Shown: positions 17,226 to 26,287 of the stretch, in pieces
How positions within the stretch are numbered: position 1 is the stretch's first letter
Layout of the letters: each line of letters begins with the position of its first letter
Assembly: GCA_052386675.1 (NCBI GenBank)
Contig: JBQTJX010000030.1
Span: forward strand, 90,408 to 154,407
DNA: 64,000 nucleotides
Direction: 5' to 3'
Source of the DNA: RBG-16-66-20 sp052386675
GTDB taxonomy: Bacteria; Pseudomonadota; Gammaproteobacteria; Burkholderiales; SG8-39
Notes under the pieces: model-generated
What the model saw: only the letters and a program-made list of their open reading frames with translations
Told to the model about the DNA's origin: nothing
The model's database searches: none
Made by a program: the position numbers and the translations under genes

Positions 17226-18413
17226 ATGAAACGCCTGACCAACCTGCTCGCCGCGGCCACGCTCGCGGGCGCCACCAGCCTGGCTTTTGCCCAGGACATC
17301 AAGCTCGCCCACGTCTACGACAAGACCGGCCCCCTTGAGGCCTACGCCAAGCAGACCCACGCCGGCCTGATGCTGGGCTTGGAGTACGCGACCGGCGGTT
17401 CGATGACGGTGCTGGGCCGCAAGATCGTGGTGATCGAGAGGGACAGCCAGTTCAAGCCCGACGCGGGCAAGTCGCAGCTCGCGGCCGCGTTCGGCGACGA
17501 CAAGGCCGACCTCGCCATCGGTCCCACCGGCTCGGGCGTCGCCCTCGCCATGCTGCCGGTGGCCGAGGAGTACAAGAAAGTGTTGCTGGTGGAGCCCGCG
17601 GTGGCCGACACCATCACCGGCGCCAACTGGAACCGCTACATCTTCCGCACCGGGCGCAGCTCGACCCAGGACGCGGTCGCCGGCGCGGTGTCGCTGCCGG
17701 CTGATGCGCAGATCGCGATGCTGGCGCAGGACTATGCGTTCGGCCGCGACGGCGTGAAGGCCTTCAAGGATACGCTCGCGGCGGTCGGCAGCAAGGCGCA
17801 GATCGTGCATGAGGAGTACGTGCCGCAGGCCACCACGGACTTCACCGCGCCCTCGCAGCGCATCTTCGACGTGCTGAAGGACAAGAAGGGCACCCGCATC
17901 CTCGCCATCATCTGGGCGGGCGCGAACCCGGCGACCAAGATCCACGACCTCAAGCCCGAGCGCTTCGGCATCAAGCTCGCCCCCGGCGGCAACATCCTGC
18001 CGGTGATGAAGGGCTGGAAGGACCTCGCGGGCGCAGAGGGCGCGATCTACTACTACTACGGCTTCCCGAAGAACAAGGTGAACGAGTGGCTGGTCGCCGA
18101 GCACCGCAAGCGCTACGGCGGCGCGCTGCCCGACTTCTTCACCGCCGGCGGCATGGCGGCGGGGATCGCGGTGGTCGAGGGCATCAAGAAGGCCGGCGGC
18201 ACCGATACCGAGAAGCTGATCGCGGCCATGGCGGGCATGAGCTTCGAGTCGCCCAAGGGCACCATGACCTTCCGCAAGGAAGACCACCAGGCGATGCAGA
18301 ACATGTACCACTTCCGCATCAAGAAGGCGCAGGCGAGCGAGTGGGACCTGCTGGAGCTGGTGCGCGAAATTCCGGCCAGGGAAATTCCGGTCCCGGTCAG
18401 AAACAAGCGCTAA
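17226..18413 (+). CDS. ABC transporter substrate-binding protein, branched-chain amino acid type
   Basis: 395 residues. Signal peptide MKRLTNLLAAATLAGATSLAFAQ, cleaved before DIKLAHVYDKTGPLEAYAKQ. The mature protein is a LivJ/LivK-like type I periplasmic binding protein (Peripla_BP_6 fold). I chose the ATG at 17226 for its strong Shine-Dalgarno sequence and signal peptide. The ligand is not predictable: this family binds amino acids, amides, urea and aromatic acids. First gene of the sigma54-driven operon; a stable hairpin separates it from the ATPase genes. Confidence 0.93.
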   Translation: MKRLTNLLAAATLAGATSLAFAQDIKLAHVYDKTGPLEAYAKQTHAGLMLGLEYATGGSMTVLGRKIVVIERDSQFKPDAGKSQLAAAFGDDKADLAIGPTGSGVALAMLPVAEEYKKVLLVEPAVADTITGANWNRYIFRTGRSSTQDAVAGAVSLPADAQIAMLAQDYAFGRDGVKAFKDTLAAVGSKAQIVHEEYVPQATTDFTAPSQRIFDVLKDKKGTRILAIIWAGANPATKIHDLKPERFGIKLAPGGNILPVMKGWKDLAGAEGAIYYYYGFPKNKVNEWLVAEHRKRYGGALPDFFTAGGMAAGIAVVEGIKKAGGTDTEKLIAAMAGMSFESPKGTMTFRKEDHQAMQNMYHFRIKKAQASEWDLLELVREIPAREIPVPVRNKR

Positions 18414-18424
18414 ACGGGCTCGGA

Positions 18425-18450
18425 ATGGGGGAACCCTACGGTTCCCCCAT
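18425..18450 (+). promoter_or_regulatory. Stable intercistronic hairpin after the binding-protein gene
   Basis: ATGGGGGAACC, loop CTAC, GGTTCCCCCAT: an 11-bp perfect stem in the 70-nt gap before the first ATPase gene, with no T-run. Such hairpins commonly protect the upstream binding-protein mRNA from 3' decay so that it outnumbers the membrane components. Confidence 0.7.
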
Positions 18451-18483
18451 GGCCCCCTCCCCAACCGCAAACCGGGAAGCGCC

Positions 18484-19251
18484 ATGGCTGGGCAGCACCC
18501 TGTCCTGGAAACGCGCGGGCTGACGATCCGCTTCGGCGGCCATGTCGCCGTGGATGCGGTGAGCTGCCGCTTCGAGCCGGGCACGCTCACCGCCATCGTC
18601 GGTCCCAACGGCGCGGGCAAGACCACCTACTTCAACCTCATCTCCGGGCAGCTGCCCGCGAGCGACGGCCAGGTGCTGCTCTATGGCGAGGACGTCACCC
18701 GCGATCCGGCGCCGGTGCGCACCCGCAAGGGCATGGGGCGGGCCTTCCAGCTCACCAACCTTTTTCCCAACCTCACCGTGCTGGAGAACGTGCGCCTCGC
18801 GGTGCAGGCGCGCACCGGCACCGGCCTCAACCTGGTGTCCATGTGGGGCAGCCACGTCGAACTGGTGGAGCGCGCCGAGAACTGCCTCGCGCGCGTCGCG
18901 CTCGCCGAGCGCCGCCACACGCTCGCCTCGGCGCTGTCGCACGGCGACCAGAGGAAGCTCGAGGTCGCGATCCTGCTTGCGCTCGAGCCCGAAATCTTCA
19001 TGTTCGACGAGCCCACCGCGGGCATGAGCGTGGACGAGGTGCCGGTGATCCTGGACCTGATCCACGAGATCAAGGCGGGCAAGGACAAGACGGTGCTGCT
19101 GGTGGAGCACAAGATGGACGTGGTGCGGTCCCTGGCCGACCGCATCATCGTCCTGCACCAGGGCCAGTTGGTCGCCGACGGCGAGCCGGCCGAGGTGATC
19201 GCCTCGCCAGTGGTGCAGGAAGCCTACCTTGGGATCCCCGCCGGTGGCTGA
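18484..19251 (+). CDS. ABC transporter ATP-binding protein (LivG-like)
   Basis: 255 residues. Walker A GPNGAGKTTY (about 40-49), an LSHGDQRKLEVA signature as in LivG-type ATPases, and Walker B IFMFDEPTAGM followed by the H-loop LVEHKMD. It drives import with the second ATPase and two permeases downstream. Start ATG at 18484; its end overlaps the next gene, whose start lies inside it. Confidence 0.94.
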   Translation: MAGQHPVLETRGLTIRFGGHVAVDAVSCRFEPGTLTAIVGPNGAGKTTYFNLISGQLPASDGQVLLYGEDVTRDPAPVRTRKGMGRAFQLTNLFPNLTVLENVRLAVQARTGTGLNLVSMWGSHVELVERAENCLARVALAERRHTLASALSHGDQRKLEVAILLALEPEIFMFDEPTAGMSVDEVPVILDLIHEIKAGKDKTVLLVEHKMDVVRSLADRIIVLHQGQLVADGEPAEVIASPVVQEAYLGIPAGG

Positions 19252-19969
19252 CGCGCTCCTCGAGCTGTCCGGCGTGCATACGCACATCGCCCAGTACCAC
19301 ATCCTGCAGGGCGTGGACTTTGCGGTGCCGCGCGGCGAACTGACCATGCTGCTGGGACGCAATGGCGCGGGCAAGACCACCACGCTGCGCACCATCCTCG
19401 GCCTGTGGCGCGCCTCGGCGGGATCGATCCGCCTCGAGTCCGCCGACATCACGCGGCGCGAGACGCCGGACATCGCGAACCTCGGCATCGCCTACGTGCC
19501 CGAGTCCATGGGCATCTTCGCCGGCCTCACGGTGCAGGAGAACCTGGTGCTGGCGGCGCGCAACGGGCCGCCCGCCGGGGAGCGGCTGGAGCGGATCTTC
19601 CGCTTCTTCCCGCCGATGAAGACATTCTGGCACCTGCCCGCGGGCCTGCTCTCGGGCGGGCAGAAGCAGATGCTGGCGATTTCGCGCGCCATCGTGGAGC
19701 CAAGGAAGCTCATCCTGATCGATGAGCCGACCAAGGGCCTCGCGCCGGCGATCATCAACAACCTGATCGAGGCTTTCGCCGAGCTGAAGCAGACCGACAC
19801 CACCATCCTGATGGTGGAGCAGAATTTCCATGCCGCCCGGTCGCTGGGCGATTCCGTGGCGGTGATGGACGCCGGGCGCATCGTGCACACCGGGCGCATG
19901 GCCGAGCTGGCGGCGGACGAAGCCCTGCAGACGAAGCTGCTCGGATTGTCGCTGGAGGCGCATCAGTGA
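19244..19969 (+). CDS. ABC transporter ATP-binding protein (LivF-like)
   Basis: 241 residues from the GTG at 19244, which overlaps the end of the LivG-like gene and gives the usual LivF N-terminus. A TTG at 19229 is the alternative. Walker A GRNGAGKTTT, ABC signature LSGGQKQML, Walker B LILIDEPTKGL and the H-loop MVEQNF are all present. It forms the ATPase heterodimer with the LivG-like protein. Confidence 0.93.
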   Translation: MADALLELSGVHTHIAQYHILQGVDFAVPRGELTMLLGRNGAGKTTTLRTILGLWRASAGSIRLESADITRRETPDIANLGIAYVPESMGIFAGLTVQENLVLAARNGPPAGERLERIFRFFPPMKTFWHLPAGLLSGGQKQMLAISRAIVEPRKLILIDEPTKGLAPAIINNLIEAFAELKQTDTTILMVEQNFHAARSLGDSVAVMDAGRIVHTGRMAELAADEALQTKLLGLSLEAHQ

Positions 19970-19985
19970 GCCGGGAAGCCCAGCA

Positions 19986-20978
19986 ATGAAGGCTATCGAA
20001 GGCCAGCGCATTGACTGGATCCCGCTCGCGCTGCTGGCAGCGGTGGCGCTGGGGGCGCTGGCGATGATCGGCAGCCCCTCCACCTGGGTCACGCTGACCA
20101 TCGCGGGCCTCGCCATGGGCCTGCTCATCTTCATCATGGCCTCGGGCCTGACGCTCGTCTTCGGCCTGATGGACGTGATGAACTTCGCCCACGGCCTGTT
20201 CATCGCCATCGGCGCCTACATGGCGATGTCGACGATCCGGCTGTTCTCCGCGGCCGCCGGCGCCGATTCCTTCCTGGCCAACCTCGCCGCGGTGCTGCCG
20301 GCGATGCTGGCGGCGATGGTGGTCGCCGGGCTGCTGGGCTGGTTCTTCGAGCGCGTCATCATCCGCCCGGTCTACGGCCAGCACCTGAAGCAGATCCTGA
20401 TCACCACCGGTGGCATGATCGTGGCCGAGCAGTTGATCCACGTCTTCTGGGGACCGGACCTGCAGCCACTGGCGCGACCGGCATCCCTGCGCGGCGCCTT
20501 CATCGTCGGCGACATGGCTATCGAGAAATACCGCCTGATCGCGGTCGCGATCGGCCTGGTGGTGTTCGCCGCCATGATGCTGGTGCTGAACCGCACCAAG
20601 ATCGGCTTGCTGATCCGCGCCGGGGTCGAGAACAAGGAGATGGTGGAGGCAATGGGCTACCGCATCCGGCGCCTGTTCGTCGGCGTGTTCGTCGCCGGCT
20701 CCGCCCTCGCCGGCCTGGGCGGCGCGCTCTGGGGGATGTACCAGGAAAGCGTCACGGTCCACATCGGCGCCAACATGATGGTGCTCATCTTCATCGTCAT
20801 CATCATCGGCGGCCTGGGCTCCATCGGCGGCTGCGTCGCCGGCGCGCTGCTGGTCGGGCTGGTGGCCAACTACGTGGGCTACCTCGCGCCCAAGGTCGCG
20901 CTCGGCTCCAACATCCTGTTGATGGTGCTGATCCTGCTGTGGCGTCCGCAGGGCCTGTATCCGGTTTCGAAGCAATGA
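19986..20978 (+). CDS. ABC transporter permease (LivH-like)
   Basis: 330 residues with eight or nine hydrophobic helices. Family-typical stretches are GLTLVFGLMDVMNFAHG near the N-terminus and the cytoplasmic coupling region EAMGYRIRRLFVGVF. It forms the translocation path with the LivM-like partner, whose start overlaps this stop (ATGA). Confidence 0.93.
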   Translation: MKAIEGQRIDWIPLALLAAVALGALAMIGSPSTWVTLTIAGLAMGLLIFIMASGLTLVFGLMDVMNFAHGLFIAIGAYMAMSTIRLFSAAAGADSFLANLAAVLPAMLAAMVVAGLLGWFFERVIIRPVYGQHLKQILITTGGMIVAEQLIHVFWGPDLQPLARPASLRGAFIVGDMAIEKYRLIAVAIGLVVFAAMMLVLNRTKIGLLIRAGVENKEMVEAMGYRIRRLFVGVFVAGSALAGLGGALWGMYQESVTVHIGANMMVLIFIVIIIGGLGSIGGCVAGALLVGLVANYVGYLAPKVALGSNILLMVLILLWRPQGLYPVSKQ

Positions 20979-22045
20979 TTCGCTCCCTCATTTCCGCCGA
21001 CTTCCCGCGCAGCCGCGTCCTCGGCATCGCGCTGCTCGCGATCCTCGCCGGCCTCGCGCTGGCGCCGTTCCTGTTCCCCGGCACGCGGCCGCTGGACGTC
21101 GCGGCCAAGGTCTGCGTGTTCATCCTGCTGGTGGCCAGCTACGACCTGCTGCTGGGCTACACCGGCATCGTGTCCTTCGCGCACACCATGTTCTTCGGCA
21201 TCGGCGGCTACGGCGTGGCCATCGCCCTGTCGCGCATGGAAGCCGGCTGGAGCGCGATCGCGGTGGGCACGGCGGTAGCGCTGCTGTTGTCGCTGGCGCT
21301 TTCGTTCCTGATCGGCCTGTTCTCGCTGCGCGTGAAGGCCATCTTCTTCGCCATGATCACGCTGGCGGTGGCCTCGTTTTTCGCCATCCTCGCCTCGCAA
21401 CTGTCGAACGTCACCGGCGGGGAGGACGGCATCACCTTCCGCGTGCCCGAACTGCTGCGCCCGGCCTGGCGCCTGCTGGAGCAGCCCTTCCTCGGGGTCA
21501 CGCTGGGCGGGCGCGTGCTCACCTATTACCTGGTATTCGGGGTGTCGCTGGCCCTCTTCCTCGCCCTGCTGCGGGTGGTGAACTCGCCCTTCGGCCGCGT
21601 GCTGCAGGCGATCCGCGAGAACGAGTTCCGCGCCGAGGCGCTGGGCTACCGCATCGTGGTCTACCGGACGCTGGCCAACTGCCTGGGCGCGCTGGTGGCC
21701 ACGCTCGCCGGCGTGCTCTACGCGCTGTGGCTGCGCTACACCGGGCCCAACACCACGCTCGACTTCGCGATCATGATCGACATCCTGCTGATGGTGGTGA
21801 TCGGCGGCATGGGCACGATGTATGGCGCGGTCATCGGCGCCACGATCTTCGTCGTGGCGCAGAACTACCTGCAGGAGGCGATGAAGGCGCTCTCCGGCGC
21901 CCTGAAGGGCGTGCCGCTCCTGCCGGACCTGTTCCACCCTGACCGGTGGCTGCTGTGGTTCGGCGTGCTGTTCGTCTTGTCGGTGTACTACTTCCCTGCC
22001 GGCATCGTCGGCCAGCTGCGTGCCAGGGCGGCGCTGAGGAAATGA
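20975..22045 (+). CDS. ABC transporter permease (LivM-like)
   Basis: 356 residues with about ten hydrophobic helices. Conserved stretches are ASYDLLLGYTGIVSFAHTMFFG and IRENEFRAEALGYRIVVYR (EAA-like coupling loop). I chose the ATG at 20975 because it overlaps the LivH-like stop. It completes a standard binding protein / two ATPases / two permeases set. The hydrolase gene starts inside its last codons. Confidence 0.93.
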   Translation: MIRSLISADFPRSRVLGIALLAILAGLALAPFLFPGTRPLDVAAKVCVFILLVASYDLLLGYTGIVSFAHTMFFGIGGYGVAIALSRMEAGWSAIAVGTAVALLLSLALSFLIGLFSLRVKAIFFAMITLAVASFFAILASQLSNVTGGEDGITFRVPELLRPAWRLLEQPFLGVTLGGRVLTYYLVFGVSLALFLALLRVVNSPFGRVLQAIRENEFRAEALGYRIVVYRTLANCLGALVATLAGVLYALWLRYTGPNTTLDFAIMIDILLMVVIGGMGTMYGAVIGATIFVVAQNYLQEAMKALSGALKGVPLLPDLFHPDRWLLWFGVLFVLSVYYFPAGIVGQLRARAALRK

Positions 22046-22881
22046 ACCCCGCATCGCGCTACCTCGTTTGCGAAGGCCGCGAGATCCACTACATGGAGTG
22101 GGGCGCGGGCCACGCCGAGACCGTGATCGCCTGGCACGGCCTGGCGCGCACCGGGCGCGACATGGACGAGATCGCCGCGCAACTCGCCTCGCGCTTTCGC
22201 GTCATCTGCCCTGACACCATCGGCCGCGGCCTGTCGCAATGGAGCCCGCAACCGGAGAAGGAATACTGCCTCGCGTTCTATGGCCGCCTGGCGGTCGCGC
22301 TGATGGACCAGCTGGGCGTTGGCGAGGCGCACTGGCTCGGGACCTCGATGGGCGGCGCCATCGGCATCCACCTCGCGGCGGGCCCGCTGAAGGGGCGCAT
22401 CCGCCGCCTGGTGCTGAACGACATCGGCCCGAAGCTGGGCGAGGCTGCGGTGGAGCGCATCCGGACCTATGCCGGCAGCCCGGCGCAGTTCGACCGCGTC
22501 GGGGAGCTGGAGCAGTACTTCCGCAGCATCTACAAGCCCTACGGCTGGCTCTCGGACGAACAGTGGCGCAACCTGACCGAAACCTCGGTCAGGCGCACGG
22601 CTGACGGCAAGGTGACGCCGCACTACGACCCAGCCATGGCGCTGCAGTTCACCCACCACCCCCATGACTACGACCAGTGGGAAGCCTGGGACGCGATTGC
22701 CATCCCGACGCTGTGCCTGCGCGGGGAAAGCTCGGACCTGCTGCTGCCGGAAGTGGCCGACGAGATGCGCTCGCGCGGACCCAAGGCGGTGGTGGTGACC
22801 ATACCCGGCTGCGGACACGCGCCCGCGCTCAATGTGCCGGACCAGTTTGCGCTGGTGGGGCGCTTCCTCAACGGGCGTTAG
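22042..22881 (+). CDS. Alpha/beta hydrolase
   Basis: 279 residues. The lid-type alpha/beta fold is indicated by the oxyanion region AWHGLARTG, the nucleophile elbow GTSMGG (Ser about residue 101) and a C-terminal catalytic His in GCGHAPALN; the acid is likely the Asp in LRGESSDLLL. Its start overlaps the LivM-like stop, so it is the last gene of the transport operon. It may hydrolyse the imported compound (ester, amide or ring-cleavage product); the substrate is not known. Confidence 0.9.
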   Translation: MNPASRYLVCEGREIHYMEWGAGHAETVIAWHGLARTGRDMDEIAAQLASRFRVICPDTIGRGLSQWSPQPEKEYCLAFYGRLAVALMDQLGVGEAHWLGTSMGGAIGIHLAAGPLKGRIRRLVLNDIGPKLGEAAVERIRTYAGSPAQFDRVGELEQYFRSIYKPYGWLSDEQWRNLTETSVRRTADGKVTPHYDPAMALQFTHHPHDYDQWEAWDAIAIPTLCLRGESSDLLLPEVADEMRSRGPKAVVVTIPGCGHAPALNVPDQFALVGRFLNGR

Positions 22882-22899
22882 GGGCCTTGGTCAGACTTC

Positions 22900-22924
22900 A
22901 ATGTAACCGATCGGTTACATTTTT
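22900..22924 (+). terminator. Palindromic hairpin with T-run after the hydrolase gene
   Basis: AATGTAACC-GATC-GGTTACATT followed by TTT: a perfect 22-bp palindrome (22900-22921) between the convergent hydrolase and tatC genes. As RNA it is a 9-bp stem with a 4-nt loop and a U-run, so a + strand terminator is likely. Its core is also found at 2529-2548, so a second role as a protein-binding site or dispersed repeat is possible. Confidence 0.65.
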
Positions 22925-22929
22925 CCCGC

Positions 22930-23691
22930 TCAGGCGCCGGTCGCCGCCTTGTCCTCCGCGGACGCCTCCGCCCGCTTGTCGATGAAGCGCGCCAGGAACA
23001 ACCCCGCCTCGTAGAGCAGGCACATCGGCACCGCCAGCATGAACTGCGACAGCACGTCGGGCGGGGTCACCACCGCGGCGATGACGAAGGCGCCCACGAT
23101 CACGTAGGGCCGCGCCTCGCGCAGCTTCTCCAGGCCCACCACCCCCGAGCGCACCAGCACGATCACCACGATCGGGATCTCGAAGGTGACGCCAAAGGCG
23201 AGGAACATGGTGATGACGAAGGAGAAATAGGCCTCGATGTCCGGCGCCGGCGTGATGGACTTGGGTGCGAAGCCGTGGATGAACGAGAACACCTGCCCGA
23301 ACACGAAGTAATAGCAGAACGCGACGCCGAGCAGGAACAGCACTGTGCTCGCGAACACGATCGGCACCGCCAGCTTCTTCTCGTGCTCGTAAAGCCCCGG
23401 CGCGACAAAGGCCCAGGCCTGGTACAGGATCCAGGGCAGCGAAAGCATGAACGCCACCAGCGCCGCCACCTTCACCGGCACCATGAACGGCGTGATCACC
23501 CCGGTTGCGATCATCTTGGTGCCCTCGGGCAGCGCGTACATCAGCGGCGCGGCAAGGAAGTCGTATACCGCGGCAGCCCCCGGCCAGATGAAGCCCACCG
23601 CGACGAAGAACACCAGGAACACGGACATCGCCCGCACCAGCCGCTGGCGCAACTCCACCAGATGAGAGACGAAGGTGTCCTGGGTACTCAT
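22930..23691 (-). CDS. tatC: Sec-independent translocase TatC
   Basis: 253 residues and six hydrophobic helices. The N-terminal signature HLVELRQRLVRA binds twin-arginine signal peptides; a conserved Glu follows in TFEIPIVVIVLV. It is the receptor core of the Tat pathway, which exports folded proteins such as the Rieske protein encoded at 13.7-14.3 kb. Its start overlaps tatB by 4 nt. The C-terminus has an Ala/Glu-rich cytoplasmic tail. Confidence 0.96.
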   Translation of the reverse strand: MSTQDTFVSHLVELRQRLVRAMSVFLVFFVAVGFIWPGAAAVYDFLAAPLMYALPEGTKMIATGVITPFMVPVKVAALVAFMLSLPWILYQAWAFVAPGLYEHEKKLAVPIVFASTVLFLLGVAFCYYFVFGQVFSFIHGFAPKSITPAPDIEAYFSFVITMFLAFGVTFEIPIVVIVLVRSGVVGLEKLREARPYVIVGAFVIAAVVTPPDVLSQFMLAVPMCLLYEAGLFLARFIDKRAEASAEDKAATGA

Positions 23692-24080
23692 GCCACCTTT
23701 GGCTTTTCATCGATCGACTGCGCCGGCTGTATCGGCGCAGTCGAAATCTCGGGCGCCGGAACCTGCGCCGCGTCCAACTTCGGCGCATCCCCCGCCGCCG
23801 TCTCAACCGCCTGGTTGAGATCCGTCTCGGTCTTGCTCAATTCAGACTGCACCGTGCTTTCAAACCCCGAAGCCGCCTGCTGCACCGAATCCCGCATCTT
23901 GCGCAGCTCGTCGAGCTCGACCTCGCGGTTGATGTCGGCCTTGACGTCGTTGACATAGCGCTGCAGGCGCCCGGCGAGGTGGCCCAGGGTGCGCGCCACG
24001 CGCGGCAGGCGCTCGGGCCCGATCACGATCAGCGCGACCAGCCCTATGACCATCAGTTCGGAGAAGCCGATGTCGAACAC
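23688..24080 (-). CDS. tatB: Tat translocase subunit TatB
   Basis: 130 residues. The N-terminal helix MFDIGFSELMVIGLVALIVIGPERLP has the Glu8 and the G-P hinge of TatB; an amphipathic helix (ARTLGHLAGRLQRYVND) and a charged tail follow. It works with TatC in the signal-peptide receptor. A hairpin terminator precedes the gene, so its expression is probably lower than that of tatA. Confidence 0.93.
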   Translation of the reverse strand: MFDIGFSELMVIGLVALIVIGPERLPRVARTLGHLAGRLQRYVNDVKADINREVELDELRKMRDSVQQAASGFESTVQSELSKTETDLNQAVETAAGDAPKLDAAQVPAPEISTAPIQPAQSIDEKPKVA

Positions 24081-24098
24081 GCAGTGGCCCTAGAGAAC

Positions 24099-24121
24099 AA
24101 AAAGGCGCCCGGCGGGCGCCT
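24099..24121 (-). terminator. Intrinsic terminator between tatA and tatB
   Basis: On the minus strand AGGCGCCC, loop GCC, GGGCGCCT, followed by TTTT: an 8-bp G+C stem and a T-run located 19 nt before the tatB ATG. It would terminate part of the transcripts after tatA. Confidence 0.8.
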
Positions 24122-24142
24122 GTGAGCGGAAGGCGGCGGCGA

Positions 24143-24373
24143 TCAGGCCCGGGTCTCGGACTTCGCCTTGACCTCGCCCTCGACCGTCTTGCCGCTGATC
24201 TGCGCGCCGGATGCGCCTTCCGCGGCCTTGTCACCGCCCTCGCGGATGCCGTCCTTGAAGCCGCGGACCGCGCCGCCAAGGTCCGTGCCGATGTTGCGCA
24301 GCTTCTTGGTGCCGAACACCAGCATCACGATGACGAGGACGATGAGCCAGTGCCAGATGCTGAACGAGCCCAT
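24143..24373 (-). CDS. tatA: Tat translocase subunit TatA
   Basis: 76 residues from the ATG at 24373. A membrane helix (SFSIWHWLIVLVIVMLVFG) is followed by the FGTKKLRNIGTDLGGAVRGF amphipathic helix typical of TatA/TatE. TatA assembles the pore and is needed in large excess over TatB and TatC, which fits the terminator just downstream. Upstream is hinT. Confidence 0.95.
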   Translation of the reverse strand: MGSFSIWHWLIVLVIVMLVFGTKKLRNIGTDLGGAVRGFKDGIREGGDKAAEGASGAQISGKTVEGEVKAKSETRA

Positions 24374-24395
24374 ATGGATCTCCTGTGTACGACCA

Positions 24396-24767
24396 CTAAC
24401 GCTGCCTCGACAGCATCGAGCCGAGCGGCTCGGGCCCGCCGAGGACATGCATATGAACATGATACACCTCCTGATGCCCCACCCTGCCGGTGTTGACGAT
24501 GGTGCGGAAGCCGTCCGCCAGACCCTCTTTCCGGGCCAGCTCGCCGGCCATCGCGAGCATTTTTCCCAGCGCCCGGTGTTGCGCCATGCCGGCCTCGTAC
24601 AGGGTCGGCACATGCTCCTTGGGAATAATCAGGAAATGCACCGGCGCCTGCGGCCGCACGTCGTGGAAGGCGAGAATGTCCTCGTCCTCGTGGACATTCT
24701 TCGCCGGAATCTCGCCGCGGACGATCCTGCAGAAAATGCAGTCAGGAGAACTGCGGGGAACCGTCAT
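24396..24767 (-). CDS. hinT: HIT-family purine nucleoside phosphoramidase (HinT-like)
   Basis: 123 residues. Histidine triad HVHMHVLGG (about 105-113) and the N-terminal DCIFCRIVRGEIPA, with a CxxC pair. HinT hydrolyses adenosine phosphoramidates. Its start overlaps the end of hisE. A HIT gene between hisE and tatA is the usual betaproteobacterial order. Confidence 0.92.
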   Translation of the reverse strand: MTVPRSSPDCIFCRIVRGEIPAKNVHEDEDILAFHDVRPQAPVHFLIIPKEHVPTLYEAGMAQHRALGKMLAMAGELARKEGLADGFRTIVNTGRVGHQEVYHVHMHVLGGPEPLGSMLSRQR

Positions 24768-25096
24768 CGCTCTTTCCGCGCCGCTTTCTCGTCGAGCCCC
24801 GCGATGCCTTCACGCCGGTGGAGCTCCGCCAGCACGTCGCCCGGCCCAAGGCCCTTGTGCGAGAGCAGGACCAGGCTGTGGAACCAGAGGTCCGCGATTT
24901 CGCGCACCAGGTGAAGGCGGTCCTCGCCCTTGCCCGCCAGGACGGTCTCTGTGGCCTCCTCGCCGATCTTCTTCAGGATGGCGTCATCGCCGCCCGCCAG
25001 CAACTGCGACACATAGGACGCCTTCGGATCGCCACCCTTGCGGCTCTCGATCGTGGCGGCGATGCGCTCCAGCGTTTCGGTGATGCCCGGTTTCAT
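24764..25096 (-). CDS. hisE: Phosphoribosyl-ATP pyrophosphatase (HisE)
   Basis: 110 residues from the ATG at 25096. The helical MazG-like fold is shown by KKIGEEATETVLAGK and REIADLWFHSLVLL, whose acidic residues bind Mg. Second step of histidine synthesis, PRATP to PRAMP. Separate from hisI rather than fused as in enterobacteria; the two overlap by 4 nt. Confidence 0.95.
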   Translation of the reverse strand: MKPGITETLERIAATIESRKGGDPKASYVSQLLAGGDDAILKKIGEEATETVLAGKGEDRLHLVREIADLWFHSLVLLSHKGLGPGDVLAELHRREGIAGLDEKAARKER

Positions 25097-25505
25097 GTCG
25101 AACCGCCTTTCCCGTCGCTTTTCGTCCCATAGATGGCCGCCGGATCCTTCAGCACCGCATCGGTCTCCACCCACTTGCCGGCGTCCAGCTTGCGGTAGAA
25201 GCAGCTCTCGCGCCCGGTGTGGCAGGCGATGCCGCCCACCTGCTCCACCTGCAGCAGGACGGTGTCGGCGTCGCAGTCCATCCGGATCTCGCGCACCTTC
25301 TGCGTGAAGCCGGATTCCTCGCCCTTGTGCCACAGCTTCGAGCGCGAGCGGGACCAGTAGACCGCTTCGCCGGTCTCCACGGTCTGCGCCAGCGCCTCCC
25401 GGTTCATCCAGGCGAGCGTCAGGACGCGACCGCTGGCGGCGTCCTGGGTCACCACCGGGACCAGGCCCTGCTCGTTCCAGGGGACCTCGTCCAGCCAGTC
25501 CACGC

Positions 25506-25509
<4 letters not shown>
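25093..25509 (-). CDS. hisI: Phosphoribosyl-AMP cyclohydrolase (HisI)
   Basis: 138 residues. Metal-binding motifs CDADTVLL and CHTGRESCFYR carry the conserved Asp and Cys residues. Opens the purine ring of PRAMP, third step of the pathway. Overlaps hisF by 4 nt and hisE by 4 nt. Confidence 0.95.
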
Positions 25510-26264
<755 letters not shown>

Positions 26265-26287
26265 GCGCGCCTTCCGCAAGGCCCACG

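Noticed and set aside
17214..18626. 470-codon minus-strand frame opposite the substrate-binding protein
   Set aside because: Antisense to a gene with signal peptide, Shine-Dalgarno and sigma54 promoter; no independent coding evidence.
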